From contig NZ_QGDU01000006.1 of the NCBI RefSeq assembly GCF_003149045.1, positions 1-64,000 of the forward strand: a stretch of 64,000 nt of DNA. The letters run 5' to 3'. The position numbers and the translations under genes were made by a program. Source of the DNA: Fibrobacter sp. UWR4 (GTDB taxonomy: Bacteria; Fibrobacterota; Fibrobacteria; Fibrobacterales; Fibrobacteraceae). The notes beneath the pieces are model-generated. The model did not search any database. It was given only the letters and a program-made list of their open reading frames with translations, and was not told the DNA's origin. Shown piece by piece: positions 7,788 to 15,644 of this stretch; within the stretch, counting starts at the first letter, position 1, and the number at the start of each line of letters is the position of its first letter.

Positions 7788-8678
7788 ATGCTTGATAAAG
7801 AAGTTTTAAAGACTGTCAGCCGTATTGAACTTTCTGTCCGTGGCACCTTGGACACCGTGATGACCGGTGCCTACCATAGCTCCTTTAAGGGCAACGGCAT
7901 GGAATTCAGTGAAGTTCGCGAATACATGCCCGGCGACGACGTTAGAACCATTGACTGGAATGTTACCGCACGTACAGGCACTCCGTATGTGAAAAAGTTC
8001 ATCGAAGAGCGTGAAATGACCATGCTCCTCATGGTGGACGCCTCCAGCAGTTCCGAGTTCGGTAGTGGCAAGCAGATGAAGGGCGAAGTGATGGCAACCC
8101 TCACCGCACTTCTGGCTTTTGCTGCCATCAAGAACAACGACAAGGTGGGGCTGCTCATCTACACGGACCAGGTGGAACTTTTCATTCCTCCCGAAAAGGG
8201 CCGCAAGCATGTGCTGCGCCTCATCCGTGAAATTCTTTACTTCAAGCCCCAGCACCACGGCACCAACACCCAGGTGGCATTGGAATACGCCGGCAAGATC
8301 CTGAACCGAAAGGCTGTGGTGGTTGTCATGAGCGACTTCCTGGATGAAGGTTTCGAAAACGCCTTCAAGGTACTGCGCAAGCGTCACGACGTTCTGGCGG
8401 TTTCCGTAGTGGACCCCCGCGAAATGGAATTGCCTCCTGCAGGTCTTGTAGAATTGGAAGATCCGGAAACAGGCGAGACCTTGCTGATCGATACTGGGGA
8501 TGTGGCATTCCGCGAAGCATTCGCTCGCGAGGCAAAACGTCAGGGCAAGGCCGTCAAGGAGCTTTTCCAGCGCATGTCTATTGATTTCGTCCGAATCGAG
8601 ACCCACGACGATTTCAAGGATACAGTGGCACCGCTGATTGAACACTTTAGACGTCGCGCCAAAATGGCCCGCAATTAA
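7788..8678 (+). CDS. DUF58 domain protein (Bat/MoxR-associated)
   Basis: A 296-aa DUF58 protein with a von Willebrand A-like fold. It shows the DUF58 signature (FSEVREYMPGDDVRTIDWN, from about residue 40) and a DASSS metal-site-like motif (MVDASSSSEFG). DUF58 proteins normally sit directly after moxR in MoxR/Bat operons and are thought to work with the MoxR ATPase in envelope-protein maturation or stress tolerance. Here it stands alone, 54 kb from the moxR of this window. Its stop codon overlaps the stop of the convergent EF-G-like gene by 4 bp, so no terminator fits between them. Confidence 0.88.
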   Translation: MLDKEVLKTVSRIELSVRGTLDTVMTGAYHSSFKGNGMEFSEVREYMPGDDVRTIDWNVTARTGTPYVKKFIEEREMTMLLMVDASSSSEFGSGKQMKGEVMATLTALLAFAAIKNNDKVGLLIYTDQVELFIPPEKGRKHVLRLIREILYFKPQHHGTNTQVALEYAGKILNRKAVVVVMSDFLDEGFENAFKVLRKRHDVLAVSVVDPREMELPPAGLVELEDPETGETLLIDTGDVAFREAFAREAKRQGKAVKELFQRMSIDFVRIETHDDFKDTVAPLIEHFRRRAKMARN

Positions 8679-10714
8679 CCTGCGAAGGGGCGATACCCCA
8701 GCAACTTCAAGCTATAAAGGGCGGTGCCCTTGCTGATGCTACGAACGTTCGTCGCGTATCCAAAAATTTCCTTCAGGGGAATATCCGCCTTCAAAAAGTG
8801 AGTGCGGCCATCGCCGCCAATTTCTTTCACCTTTCCATTTCGGGACTGAATATCGCTGGTAATGTTTCCGGCAAAGTTCACCGGACATTCCAGGGACAGT
8901 TCCATGACGGGTTCAAACACTGTCACATGCGCAGGCTTGATCAGCTTTGTCACGGCGTCAGCACAGGCCTTCTTGATCATGGGCGGGAGGGCGTCTTCCG
9001 TCCAGCTAAAGTCCAGAACTTCGAAGCGGATTCCTACAAGAGGTCCCTTTCCAAGCACGCCCATTTCAGCAGATTCCAGCAGGGCAGACCGTACACCCGC
9101 AAGTATCTCGCGGGGAGCCTTTTCCAGAAACTCAGCCGACAGGCGGATATCGTGATTCTGCAGTAGTTCGCTTGCATTTTCCACCACGTCATTTTCGATG
9201 GGACTAGCCGCCAGCTTGATAGAAATCTTGTGCGGTCCCAACTGGAAGGAATTCTCCACCGGACCTACCGCCGTATTCAGGCGTTCCTGCCAGCGGACCT
9301 CCGGATTGCCCGCCTGGACTTCGCAGCCGAACTCACGTTTAAGACGAGCCAGGAGAACATCCAGCTGAACCTCCCCCACCGTATGCAAGTACCAGAAGCC
9401 ACCATCCTCATCGTGCTGCACCCGGAAGGAAGGATCCATACGGGAAAGAGTTGCAAGGCTCTTTTCCACATGATGGTAGTCATCCATACTGAGGCATTCC
9501 ACACGGGTCTGCAGCAGGGGCTGGTAGCGGTCGCGGATGCTGGATCCTTCGCTCCGCTCAGGATGACGCGGGGAATCGCCAAGATGACATGTCGGAGAAC
9601 CATCCAGCAAGATGACTTGGCCCAGTTCCGTTTCCATAGGGGCGCGAACCGCATAAATATCGCCAACGCGGATTTCTTCCACAGGCAAAAGCAGGTTTGC
9701 CTTCAGGCGGGAAAATTCATAGCCAGCAGGCCAGGCCTTCCGTTCCAGATTTACATGGCTTCTAAAGAGGGAAATTTCACCGACACCCTTGAAGTGACGC
9801 AGGCGAATCACCTGCCCCAATTCATTTTCATTAAACAGGGGGACTTCCGGCAAGAAGAAGGATAGTGCAGTCAAAAGGCTACGGACACCAAAGCCAGCCA
9901 TGGCGGATCCCGCATAGCAAAGGGCGTAGTCGCTACTCTTGGCCAGTTCCTTCAGGCCTCGCAAAAGGATCTTGGGAGCCACGGGCTTTCCGTCCATGGC
10001 AAGTTCCAGAATTTCGTCATCAAAATTGCTGGCGCATTCTACGGCTTCGCTGTAATGCTTCACGAGAAGATCGTCACTGGATTCTCCGCTACGCTCAGAA
10101 TGACGATGGGTGTTATCGGAATGTTCCTGCGGGTCAACCACTTCCTGACCATTTTCGGAATGGACAAGACGGCTTTTGCTCAACACGTCCAGCACGCCTT
10201 CCATCTTTCCGTCTTTGTATTCCGGCACTGTCATCAATACGGGACGAACTCCCAGGACTTCCTCAATGTTGATGAGAGTATCGTCCAGGGAATAGTCGGG
10301 ATTGTCCAGCTTGTTTATGAACAAAATGGTACGGACCCCAGCCTCGCGCAGCTTTTTAAAGGCGGCCACGGTCTGGGTCTCGACACCACTGGCGGCACTG
10401 ACAACCAGGACGGCCCCTTCCACTGCAGTCAGGGCCATATCCACTTCGGCACCAAAATCCACATGGCCCGGAGTATCAATAAAATTGAACCAGGTATTCT
10501 TCCACTCGAAATGGGCAACGCCACTCTCGATGGTAATGCCACGTTCCTTTTCCTCGGGCATGTAGTCCATGGTGGCAAGACCATCTTCCACCTTCCCCGG
10601 GCGACGGACCTCGCCGGACGCAAAAAGGATTCTTTCGGACAAGGTCGTTTTGCCAGCGTCAACGTGGGCAAGAATTGCAATATTTCGAATGGACTGTTGT
10701 GAATTTTGCACCAT
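8675..10714 (-). CDS. EF-G-family translational GTPase (paralogue)
   Basis: A 679-aa GTPase with the EF-G/TetM domain order. G1 is AHVDAGKTT (residues 16-24), the switch region RGITIESG, G3 DTPGH (80-84) and G4 NKLD (134-137); domains II to V follow, ending in a family-like IFGYATNVRSISKGTA. The sequence is more divergent than a housekeeping FusA, so it is probably a second EF-G (EF-G2- or TetM-like); ribosomal protection or recycling is inference. Two 26-bp palindromic repeats are inserted in frame, giving RHSERSGESSDD near residue 205 and RHPERSEGSSIR near residue 384. The ATG at 10714 is preferred over TTG at 10723 because AAAGG lies about 9 nt upstream. Confidence 0.85.
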   Translation of the reverse strand: MVQNSQQSIRNIAILAHVDAGKTTLSERILFASGEVRRPGKVEDGLATMDYMPEEKERGITIESGVAHFEWKNTWFNFIDTPGHVDFGAEVDMALTAVEGAVLVVSAASGVETQTVAAFKKLREAGVRTILFINKLDNPDYSLDDTLINIEEVLGVRPVLMTVPEYKDGKMEGVLDVLSKSRLVHSENGQEVVDPQEHSDNTHRHSERSGESSDDLLVKHYSEAVECASNFDDEILELAMDGKPVAPKILLRGLKELAKSSDYALCYAGSAMAGFGVRSLLTALSFFLPEVPLFNENELGQVIRLRHFKGVGEISLFRSHVNLERKAWPAGYEFSRLKANLLLPVEEIRVGDIYAVRAPMETELGQVILLDGSPTCHLGDSPRHPERSEGSSIRDRYQPLLQTRVECLSMDDYHHVEKSLATLSRMDPSFRVQHDEDGGFWYLHTVGEVQLDVLLARLKREFGCEVQAGNPEVRWQERLNTAVGPVENSFQLGPHKISIKLAASPIENDVVENASELLQNHDIRLSAEFLEKAPREILAGVRSALLESAEMGVLGKGPLVGIRFEVLDFSWTEDALPPMIKKACADAVTKLIKPAHVTVFEPVMELSLECPVNFAGNITSDIQSRNGKVKEIGGDGRTHFLKADIPLKEIFGYATNVRSISKGTALYSLKLLGYRPFAG
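9542..9567 (-). repeat. 26-bp palindromic repeat in the EF-G-like gene (copy A)
   Basis: Plus-strand ends are GGATCC and CAGGATGAC with centre TTCGCTCCGCT. Read in frame on the minus strand it encodes HPERSEGSS. Same length and layout as the copies at 10079-10104 and 17301-17326. Confidence 0.85.
10079..10104 (-). repeat. 26-bp palindromic repeat in the EF-G-like gene (copy B)
   Basis: Plus-strand ends are GGATTC and CAGAATGAC with centre TCCGCTACGCT. It encodes HSERSGESS in the EF-G-like frame. Confidence 0.85.
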
Positions 10715-10763
10715 GTTAACCAACCTTTATGAAACAAAATTAGTAAAACTCGTAAAAAAACAT

Positions 10764-10776
10764 TATATTAGGTTAT
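10764..10776 (+). promoter_or_regulatory. -10-like TATATT, leaderless start of the SGDEF gene
   Basis: TATATT at 10764-10769, then 7 nt, then ATG at 10777; no Shine-Dalgarno sequence. Confidence 0.5.
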
Positions 10777-12492
10777 ATGACCCAGCCCTCCACCATTTCT
10801 CAAGCAATTAACGTCCTTGCGAAAACTTACCACAAGATTCTCAAGGTTAACCTGACGAACGACACCTACGAAACCGTCAAGGTACGCTCTGACGAAATGG
10901 CCCAGGTGAATGAAATCAAGTGTTTCTCTAGGTGGATCATGAACTTTGCCGATATGGGCAACGTTTACGAGGGGGACGCCAACATATACAGAACCCGTCT
11001 GCACCTGGACGCCCTCCGCAAGCACTTTAACGAAAACGACCGTTTTAGACTTCGTTACCGCAGAAAGACCGATGGTGTATTCCGTTGGGTATTTTTGGAA
11101 ATCCTTCCCGACGAAAACTTCACCAGGGACAACCAGTCCGTCTGGCTTTACGTCCAGGACATTCACGATTCCTACGTCCACGAGATGGAAGTGCAGCGTG
11201 AATTGGAACATTTCTGCAAGTACGACACCCTGACAGGACTGAACAACTACTATTCCTACCAGACTCTGTGCAGGAACTTTGCCGCAGGCGACAACAAGTC
11301 TTCCGTTGGAGTCATCTTTGCAGACCTGAACGGCCTTAAGCTGGTAAACGACACCCGCGGCCATGCTGCAGGTAACGATTTCCTCCGTAGCTTTACCCGC
11401 AAGCTGGTGGACAACTTCCAGAAGGACACCATCTACAGAATCAGCGGTGATGAGTTTCTCATTGTCATCCAGAATTCCTCTAGGGAAACCGTAGGGTTCA
11501 TGAGCGACAACTTTGCCGCCTATTTGAACCAGGAAGAGGTACCCCAGGCATCCATCGGATTTGCCTGGAGTGAACATCCCATGCATATCGAGGATGTGGC
11601 CCGCGATGCGGAAACCCACATGTACGAAAGCAAGGAAACATTCTACGAGAAACATCCCGAGTACAAGCGAGGCATTGCAGAACTGAACTACAAGCGCGAA
11701 ATTGACGCCATCCTGCAGTCACTTTCCAATTCCTACGCCATCATGTCTACCATTGACTTGATTAGGAATTCCTACCGAGTTTTGAAGTCCATTGCAGGGA
11801 CAGGTCATTATCCTACTGCCGAAAAATATTCCACCATGTTGGAAGAGATGATCCCCATGGTGGATCCCGACTATCAGGAACTGGTGGAGGATTTCTTTAG
11901 CATTGAACATCTCAGCCGCGAATTCATGAAAAACCAGACTCTGGTCTGCGAATACAAGAACCTTCGCGGCCGTTGGCACCAGGCCACCTTCAAGATTATT
12001 GAAACTCTGGACGGCAAGCCATCCAAGGCACTGTTCATCCTGGAAAGTGTGGACCGTAACCGTGCCGACAAGCTGGAACAGCATCGTGACTTGCTTATTG
12101 AGCATCAGATTATTGAGGGGCTCAGCAAGAACTACAGCATGATCTGCCGTATCGAAATTTCCACCCACAAGCTTTTGCTGTACAAGAATCTGAGTCTGCT
12201 GGAATCCATTACCACCGCCATGAAGGTGCTTGATTACGGCGCAGTTGTGAAATGGTTTGTCCAGAAGTACGTGGTGCCCGAAGACAAAGCTCGAGTCCAG
12301 ACATTCCTGGAATTCGACAACGTCAAGGAAAAGCTGATGGAAAAGGATGAATGTACCATCCTATTCAGGACCACTCCTGAATTCCATAATACCAAGGACG
12401 TAAGCTATAGCCAGTTCTACTTCTACCGTCTAAAAACCGACCCGGACAAGATTGTACTTGCCACCAAGAACGTGACCAAGGCGATGGGATAG
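10777..12492 (+). CDS. Diguanylate cyclase-like protein (SGDEF)
   Basis: A 571-aa soluble protein. Residues ~1-140 resemble a PAS-type sensor (FRLRYRRKTDGVFRWVFLEI). A GGDEF domain follows (~145-300), opened by DTLTGLNNYYSY and carrying the active-site variant SGDEF instead of GGDEF; a second PAS-like region fills the C-terminal half. The ASIGFAWSE strand and DAETHMYESK helix are intact, so cyclic-di-GMP synthesis is possible but not certain. There is no membrane segment and no EAL domain. Start at ATG 10777 is supported by the -10 hexamer 7 nt upstream. It diverges from the EF-G-like gene. Confidence 0.85.
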   Translation: MTQPSTISQAINVLAKTYHKILKVNLTNDTYETVKVRSDEMAQVNEIKCFSRWIMNFADMGNVYEGDANIYRTRLHLDALRKHFNENDRFRLRYRRKTDGVFRWVFLEILPDENFTRDNQSVWLYVQDIHDSYVHEMEVQRELEHFCKYDTLTGLNNYYSYQTLCRNFAAGDNKSSVGVIFADLNGLKLVNDTRGHAAGNDFLRSFTRKLVDNFQKDTIYRISGDEFLIVIQNSSRETVGFMSDNFAAYLNQEEVPQASIGFAWSEHPMHIEDVARDAETHMYESKETFYEKHPEYKRGIAELNYKREIDAILQSLSNSYAIMSTIDLIRNSYRVLKSIAGTGHYPTAEKYSTMLEEMIPMVDPDYQELVEDFFSIEHLSREFMKNQTLVCEYKNLRGRWHQATFKIIETLDGKPSKALFILESVDRNRADKLEQHRDLLIEHQIIEGLSKNYSMICRIEISTHKLLLYKNLSLLESITTAMKVLDYGAVVKWFVQKYVVPEDKARVQTFLEFDNVKEKLMEKDECTILFRTTPEFHNTKDVSYSQFYFYRLKTDPDKIVLATKNVTKAMG

Positions 12493-12536
12493 CATATTAA
12501 TTATTAATTACAAACCATAAAGACAGGAGCCCTGTT

Positions 12537-13721
12537 ATGAAAACATACCTTGCAAAATATCTTTTGCCTCTTATGGCTCTGGCAGGATGTTCCGACGATT
12601 CCTCCAGCAATTCAGTGAACGTCGAAGGAACTAGCGACGAAAACATTTCAAGTTCCTCCTCGGTAGATGAAGTGCAGCCTGTTTACAAGGTTTCGTACTT
12701 GTCACAAGTTATGCATTTTACAAGCGCTCCTTCGGAAAAGATGGACTATGGACACGCCTCTGTCATTCCATACGAAGCTGAGAATGGAGCGTACAGCGAA
12801 TGTACCGGAGACTCCAAAAAGCTAGAAGGTGCCGTAAAAATTTTGGGCGACACTCTAGCCACAGTGTTCTCCGGATCAAAGCTTTCTGGTGACTTGAGTA
12901 AGATTACCGCATTCGCTAAAACAAGTTGTTTAGCAACAAATCCTGATCTCCTTACGGACACGCTTTTTGTCAATGACGGAGAATTTGAATACGCTTGTCT
13001 TTACAAGACAAGCGAAGCCGGGATGAATGGGCAGACAATGAAAGTTCTTGGCGATGTTATGTCCTACGGATGCAACATCATAAGAATCGGAGCAAGTTCA
13101 TCAACAGGTCGTCTTGAAACAGAAGACGTCCCCCCTCCAGTCAATGCAAGTTCCTCCAGTGCAACAGATGTAGCCATTTCATCTTCCACTGTGATCCCGC
13201 CTGCCTTCTCCAACGGAGATGCTACTAGAGAACAGTACAATACCCAGATGCAGAAACTGTCTTCCGACAGCACGTTCCTCATGCCCAAGGAAGTTCTCGG
13301 TTTAGTCCAGGGACGAAAAGGAGATCTTGATCCCATCACAAAGATTTCTCTTGAAGATGCGAAAAAAAGATTCCCCAACACCATTAAAACTTTGAAGGAA
13401 GAAGGTATTTCGCTAAAGGATGACTACTACTTGATCTACGCCCCTATAGATTCCTGGGGCTATATCAACGCCGTTACAAAAGTATCCTCGGAAAGCATCA
13501 CCGTCATGTACACCTTCCAGACGCAAGAAGACAACACCGAGTATGGATGCCACGACACCGAAGAAATATTCGGAGCAGGAATATTCTTCCTAGTGGATTC
13601 CGAAGAAGACCTAACCAAGGCAACCTTTGACTACAAGAACGATTTTTCCCATAACTGGCACTGCGGATGCGAAGCAGCCGAGGAATCATGCAAGTTCCTG
13701 ATCGATTTCTTTGACGCCTAA
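12537..13721 (+). CDS. Hypothetical lipoprotein with serine linkers
   Basis: A 394-aa predicted lipoprotein: signal sequence ending in the lipobox LAGC (Cys18), then two serine-rich linkers (ISSSSSVDE and NASSSSATDV), a pattern common in Fibrobacter surface proteins. The C-terminal half (from ~235) is a globular domain with several cysteines (GCHDTEE, WHCGCEAAEESC). I recognise no family. The ATG at 12537 has GGAG 7 nt upstream, so translation is of the leadered type. Possibly co-transcribed with the SGDEF gene 44 bp upstream, and it ends at a strong terminator. Confidence 0.75.
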   Translation: MKTYLAKYLLPLMALAGCSDDSSSNSVNVEGTSDENISSSSSVDEVQPVYKVSYLSQVMHFTSAPSEKMDYGHASVIPYEAENGAYSECTGDSKKLEGAVKILGDTLATVFSGSKLSGDLSKITAFAKTSCLATNPDLLTDTLFVNDGEFEYACLYKTSEAGMNGQTMKVLGDVMSYGCNIIRIGASSSTGRLETEDVPPPVNASSSSATDVAISSSTVIPPAFSNGDATREQYNTQMQKLSSDSTFLMPKEVLGLVQGRKGDLDPITKISLEDAKKRFPNTIKTLKEEGISLKDDYYLIYAPIDSWGYINAVTKVSSESITVMYTFQTQEDNTEYGCHDTEEIFGAGIFFLVDSEEDLTKATFDYKNDFSHNWHCGCEAAEESCKFLIDFFDA

Positions 13722-13744
13722 CCGTTTCTTCACTTGATCTTTAC

Positions 13745-13778
13745 ACGTTATCCCACCTAAAGGAGGGATAACGTTTTT
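13745..13778 (+). terminator. Terminator of the lipoprotein gene
   Basis: A 10-bp stem ACGTTATCCC/GGGATAACGT (13745-13754 with 13765-13774) followed by a T-run. The end of the convergent YolD-like gene (stop at 13757-13759) lies inside this hairpin. Confidence 0.85.
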
Positions 13779-14194
13779 ACATTCTTCAGAAAAATTATTT
13801 TATCGACAATTTGAATTGTCTGAGTCACAGCGTCCAGCTTGGCAACAGTTCCTTCCAATTCCTCGTAAGTGCCCACACCTTCGGCAAGGACACGGTCCTG
13901 TACAAAGTAGCTTACCTTTACAACAGGATGTTCCCCCTGCTGCAATCGTTCTGAGAGGGTTCCCAAGACCTCGTCCAGTTCCAGGCGAGAATCTTCCATC
14001 AGTTCATCCTGCCGGATGGTCAGTCTCTTTTCAGCAGTTTCCTCAATGGCATCACTATGACCGCGAAGGGCCGCAAAAGGGGCAAAAATCTTCGCACGGT
14101 TCTCAATGGACATTCTGGGATGCTTGATTAAAGTATTCCAGTCGTTTCGCGGGTACGGCAAATTGATTATGTCGTCGTAATTAAAGCTAGGCAC
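13757..14194 (-). CDS. YolD-like partner of the Y-family polymerase
   Basis: A 145-aa protein whose start YDDIINLPYP and RMSIENRAKIFAPFAALRGH match the short proteins (YolD-like family) encoded next to Y-family polymerase genes in many Firmicutes and Bacteroidetes; their function is not firmly known. The GTG at 14194 is chosen: GGAGG lies 5 nt upstream and the start overlaps the polymerase stop by 8 bp, indicating translational coupling. A longer frame extends to 14269 inside the polymerase gene and is rejected. The last codons overlap the terminator hairpin of the convergent gene. Confidence 0.85.
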   Translation of the reverse strand: MPSFNYDDIINLPYPRNDWNTLIKHPRMSIENRAKIFAPFAALRGHSDAIEETAEKRLTIRQDELMEDSRLELDEVLGTLSERLQQGEHPVVKVSYFVQDRVLAEGVGTYEELEGTVAKLDAVTQTIQIVDKIIFLKNVKTLSLL

Positions 14195-15581
14195 GATGAC
14201 CTCCAATCTGTCCGTTGCGTTCCACCGTAGTGGCACCTTCCTGCAGGTCCATGCCCTTGATGATGGCATTCTTGCCGAAGCGTTTCTTGATAAGGATTTC
14301 CGCCTTCAGGCGTTTCTTTTCCTTTTCCTCTTTCTGTACATCCGTAAAAATATCGGGCTGATCATAGCTTGCATCCAATACATCGTTAGCTACAATATTC
14401 AACCGCTTGAAAGTCAGGGCCTTGTTGGTAATACGGTCATAGAGTTTCATGACAGCATCTGCTATGACCGTCAGGGAACTGGTGTAACGTCCCAAATTTG
14501 CAGTGCCGTGGGCAGGCTTGGGAAGGGTGCGTCCATAGACATCCACCACCGTCTCGCCGTGATAAATTCCCTTGTCAATATTTTCGCGGTCATAGCCCAG
14601 GTGCAGCGTAATTCCGTTGGTCACAAGATTCTTGTCAATCAAATCGATAACAAGAGTATCCACCATTTCGCGAACTACAATACGGGTCTTGTTCCAGTCG
14701 TAGGCATGTTGAAGAACTTGACCACTTCCAATGCTGTTGGATTTCGGCTTGTATTTTTTTATTTCAGCAATGGTGCAAGGTTCATAGCCCCAGGCGTGGT
14801 CAATCAAAATTTCCGCATTGACGCCGAACATCTTGTAGAGATCATCGGGGCGCTTAATACTGACTCGGGCCAGGTCGCCCATGGTAAGGATTCCGCGGCC
14901 ATCGTTAAGGCGACAAGTTTCCAGACGCTCGGCGATACCGCGACCCACCTGCCAAAAGCTGGTGAGAGGTCGATGACTCCACAAGTTTTTGCGGTAGCTC
15001 ATTTCGTCCAGTTCCGCGATGCGCACACCATCTGCATCGGGCTCTACGTGCTTTGCCATAATGTCCATGGCAATCTTGCAAAGATACAAGTTGGTGCCGA
15101 TGCCCGCCGTAGCGGTAATTCCTGTGGTTTCAAAAACATCCTGGATCATGGTCTTTGCAAGATCCCGAGGAGTCTTCTTGTAAAGCGACAAATAGCGGGT
15201 CACGTCGATGAAACATTCATCAATGGAATAGGGGTGAATGTCATCGTGGCTCACGTACTTCAGGTAAACATTATAGACCTTGGTGGAAAACTCCACGTAC
15301 TTCGCCATCTGAGGCGGCGCAATGATAAACTTGATTTCCTTGCCGGTTTGACGCTTGACTTCAGCCACCTTCTGGTTCACCTCAAAAAGGCGGGCACGGC
15401 CAGGAATCCCGTAGGCTTTTAAGCTGGGTGTCACCGCAAGGCAAATGGTCTTTTCGGTACGACTTTCGTCAGCCACTACAAGGTTCGTCTTCAGCGGGTC
15501 AAGCCCCCGCAGAACACATTCCACGGAGGCAAAGAAAGACTTCAAGTCAATAGCGATGAATGTACGATTTTCTCGACCCAC
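14187..15581 (-). CDS. Y-family DNA polymerase (DinB/UmuC-like)
   Basis: A 464-aa translesion DNA polymerase. The palm motifs are visible: IAIDLKSFFASVE with the first catalytic Asp (D12), and YSIDECFID with the catalytic Asp/Glu pair near residue 119. The thumb helix-hairpin region and a little-finger domain follow. It belongs to the longer UmuC-like type that is paired with YolD-like proteins. The GTG at 15581 is chosen over an upstream ATG (15635) because TATATT (15593-15588, preceded by an extended TGC) lies 6 nt before it, and the protein then begins in the conserved palm strand. No LexA-type operator was recognised, so SOS control is not evident. Confidence 0.88.
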   Translation of the reverse strand: MGRENRTFIAIDLKSFFASVECVLRGLDPLKTNLVVADESRTEKTICLAVTPSLKAYGIPGRARLFEVNQKVAEVKRQTGKEIKFIIAPPQMAKYVEFSTKVYNVYLKYVSHDDIHPYSIDECFIDVTRYLSLYKKTPRDLAKTMIQDVFETTGITATAGIGTNLYLCKIAMDIMAKHVEPDADGVRIAELDEMSYRKNLWSHRPLTSFWQVGRGIAERLETCRLNDGRGILTMGDLARVSIKRPDDLYKMFGVNAEILIDHAWGYEPCTIAEIKKYKPKSNSIGSGQVLQHAYDWNKTRIVVREMVDTLVIDLIDKNLVTNGITLHLGYDRENIDKGIYHGETVVDVYGRTLPKPAHGTANLGRYTSSLTVIADAVMKLYDRITNKALTFKRLNIVANDVLDASYDQPDIFTDVQKEEKEKKRLKAEILIKKRFGKNAIIKGMDLQEGATTVERNGQIGGHRA

Positions 15582-15596
15582 AGGAACAATATAGCA
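15582..15596 (-). promoter_or_regulatory. Extended -10 TGCTATATT, leaderless start of the polymerase
   Basis: TATATT at 15593-15588 (minus), with upstream TGC, then 6 nt, then GTG at 15581. No Shine-Dalgarno sequence. Confidence 0.5.
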
Positions 15597-15644
15597 TTTC
15601 CTACTGACACAACAATGCCACGAGTCTGCAATCAAATTTTGGGA

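Noticed and set aside
14195-14269. Longer N-terminus of the YolD-like protein
   Set aside because: It lies wholly inside the polymerase gene; the internal GTG has a perfect GGAGG and family-like first residues.
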